Shown piece by piece: positions 5,560 through 5,703 of a DNA stretch of 5,703 nt. The notes beneath the pieces were generated by a model. The model searched no databases and had not been told where the DNA came from. It saw only the letters and a program-made list of their open reading frames with translations. The DNA comes from Candidatus Aminicenantota bacterium. Its GTDB lineage: Bacteria > Acidobacteriota > Aminicenantia > Aminicenantales > UBA8522. The stretch spans positions 1 through 5,703 of the forward strand of contig JAFGRZ010000100.1 in the NCBI GenBank assembly GCA_016934895.1, given 5' to 3'. How positions within the stretch are numbered: position 1 is the first letter of the stretch; each line of letters opens with the position of its first letter. Position numbers and translations under genes: made by a program.

Positions 5560-5703
5560 CTAGGACCAGCCGTGCTCATCGTTCCAGGCGATCGTCCGCC
5601 GGACGGCTTCCTCCAGGCCCGTCCGAGGCTCGAATCCCAGCTCCCGCTGGATGCGGCCGCCGTCATAGATCCAGTAGAACTTGCGGGCCGCGGCCACGCT
5701 GTC
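5560..5703 (-). CDS. C-terminal end of an SDR-type NAD-dependent epimerase/dehydratase (partial)
   Basis: I translated the minus strand from the window edge to TAG at 5562-5560. This gives 47 residues in an open frame that enters from beyond the window. The sequence reads from DSVAAARKFYWIYDGGR to an end at IAWNDEHGWS, and it contains RELGFEPRTGLEEAVRRTI. A pattern of RELGF-P-T-LEE-(I/V)-xxT(I)-W followed by a short polar tail is the usual C-terminus of extended SDRs such as UDP-sugar epimerases, dihydroflavonol reductases and HpnA-like proteins. The Rossmann fold and catalytic residues lie outside the window, so the specific enzyme cannot be named. It ends 52 bases before the PAP2 gene on the same strand, and a promoter lies between them, so it may belong to the same cluster but a separate transcript. 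Confidence 0.75.
   Translation of the reverse strand, partial: DSVAAARKFYWIYDGGRIQRELGFEPRTGLEEAVRRTIAWNDEHGWS

Noticed and set aside
1..5703. tRNA, rRNA, riboswitch, CRISPR, insertion-sequence ends and long repeats
   Set aside because: I read both strands and found no cloverleaf, no spaced direct repeats, no transposase motifs and no terminal inverted repeats.

Overview
The window is GC-rich bacterial chromosomal DNA with dense, purely protein-coding content. There are five complete genes, two partial genes at the edges, no RNA gene, no mobile element and no stretch over 300 bases without a gene. The largest non-coding gap is the 114-base divergent region at 876-989. The taxon cannot be fixed from the sequence. 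Long GC-rich frames, Shine-Dalgarno (SD)-type initiation, sigma70-like promoters and a sodium:solute symporter with an extra charged loop would fit an environmental Gram-negative lineage such as Acidobacteriota or Aminicenantota, but this is a guess from style.

Layout: (1) 1-875, minus strand: N-terminal 291 residues of a sodium:solute symporter (SSS family), cut by the window start. (2) 876-989: divergent promoter region with two back-to-back sigma70-like promoters. (3) 990-1904, plus strand: ten-helix EamA/DMT transporter. Its end overlaps the next gene tail to tail by 14 bases. (4) 5507 down to 1891, minus strand: a four-gene run. In transcription order it holds an AUR1-like PAP2 membrane enzyme (5507-4587), an extended SDR (4564-3560), a CPBP/CAAX-type intramembrane protease homologue (about 3563-2886) and a second extended SDR (2889-1891). 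Gaps are 22 bases or 4-base overlaps, so this is almost certainly one operon, with a good promoter at 5550-5522. (5) 5703-5560, minus strand: the last 47 residues of a third SDR-like epimerase/dehydratase.

The four-gene run combines a membrane phosphotransferase/phosphatase of the PAP2_3/AUR1 kind with two NAD(P)-dependent SDRs of the epimerase/dihydroflavonol-reductase/3-beta-HSD type and a multi-pass CPBP protein. This suggests membrane lipid or polyprenyl-linked metabolite modification; the substrate is unknown. The two divergent transporters look like separate transcription units. The points most worth checking are the start of the CPBP gene, which seems to lie at a non-standard ATA codon in an ATAG overlap; the very short predicted leaders of all three promoters; and the lipid operon itself.
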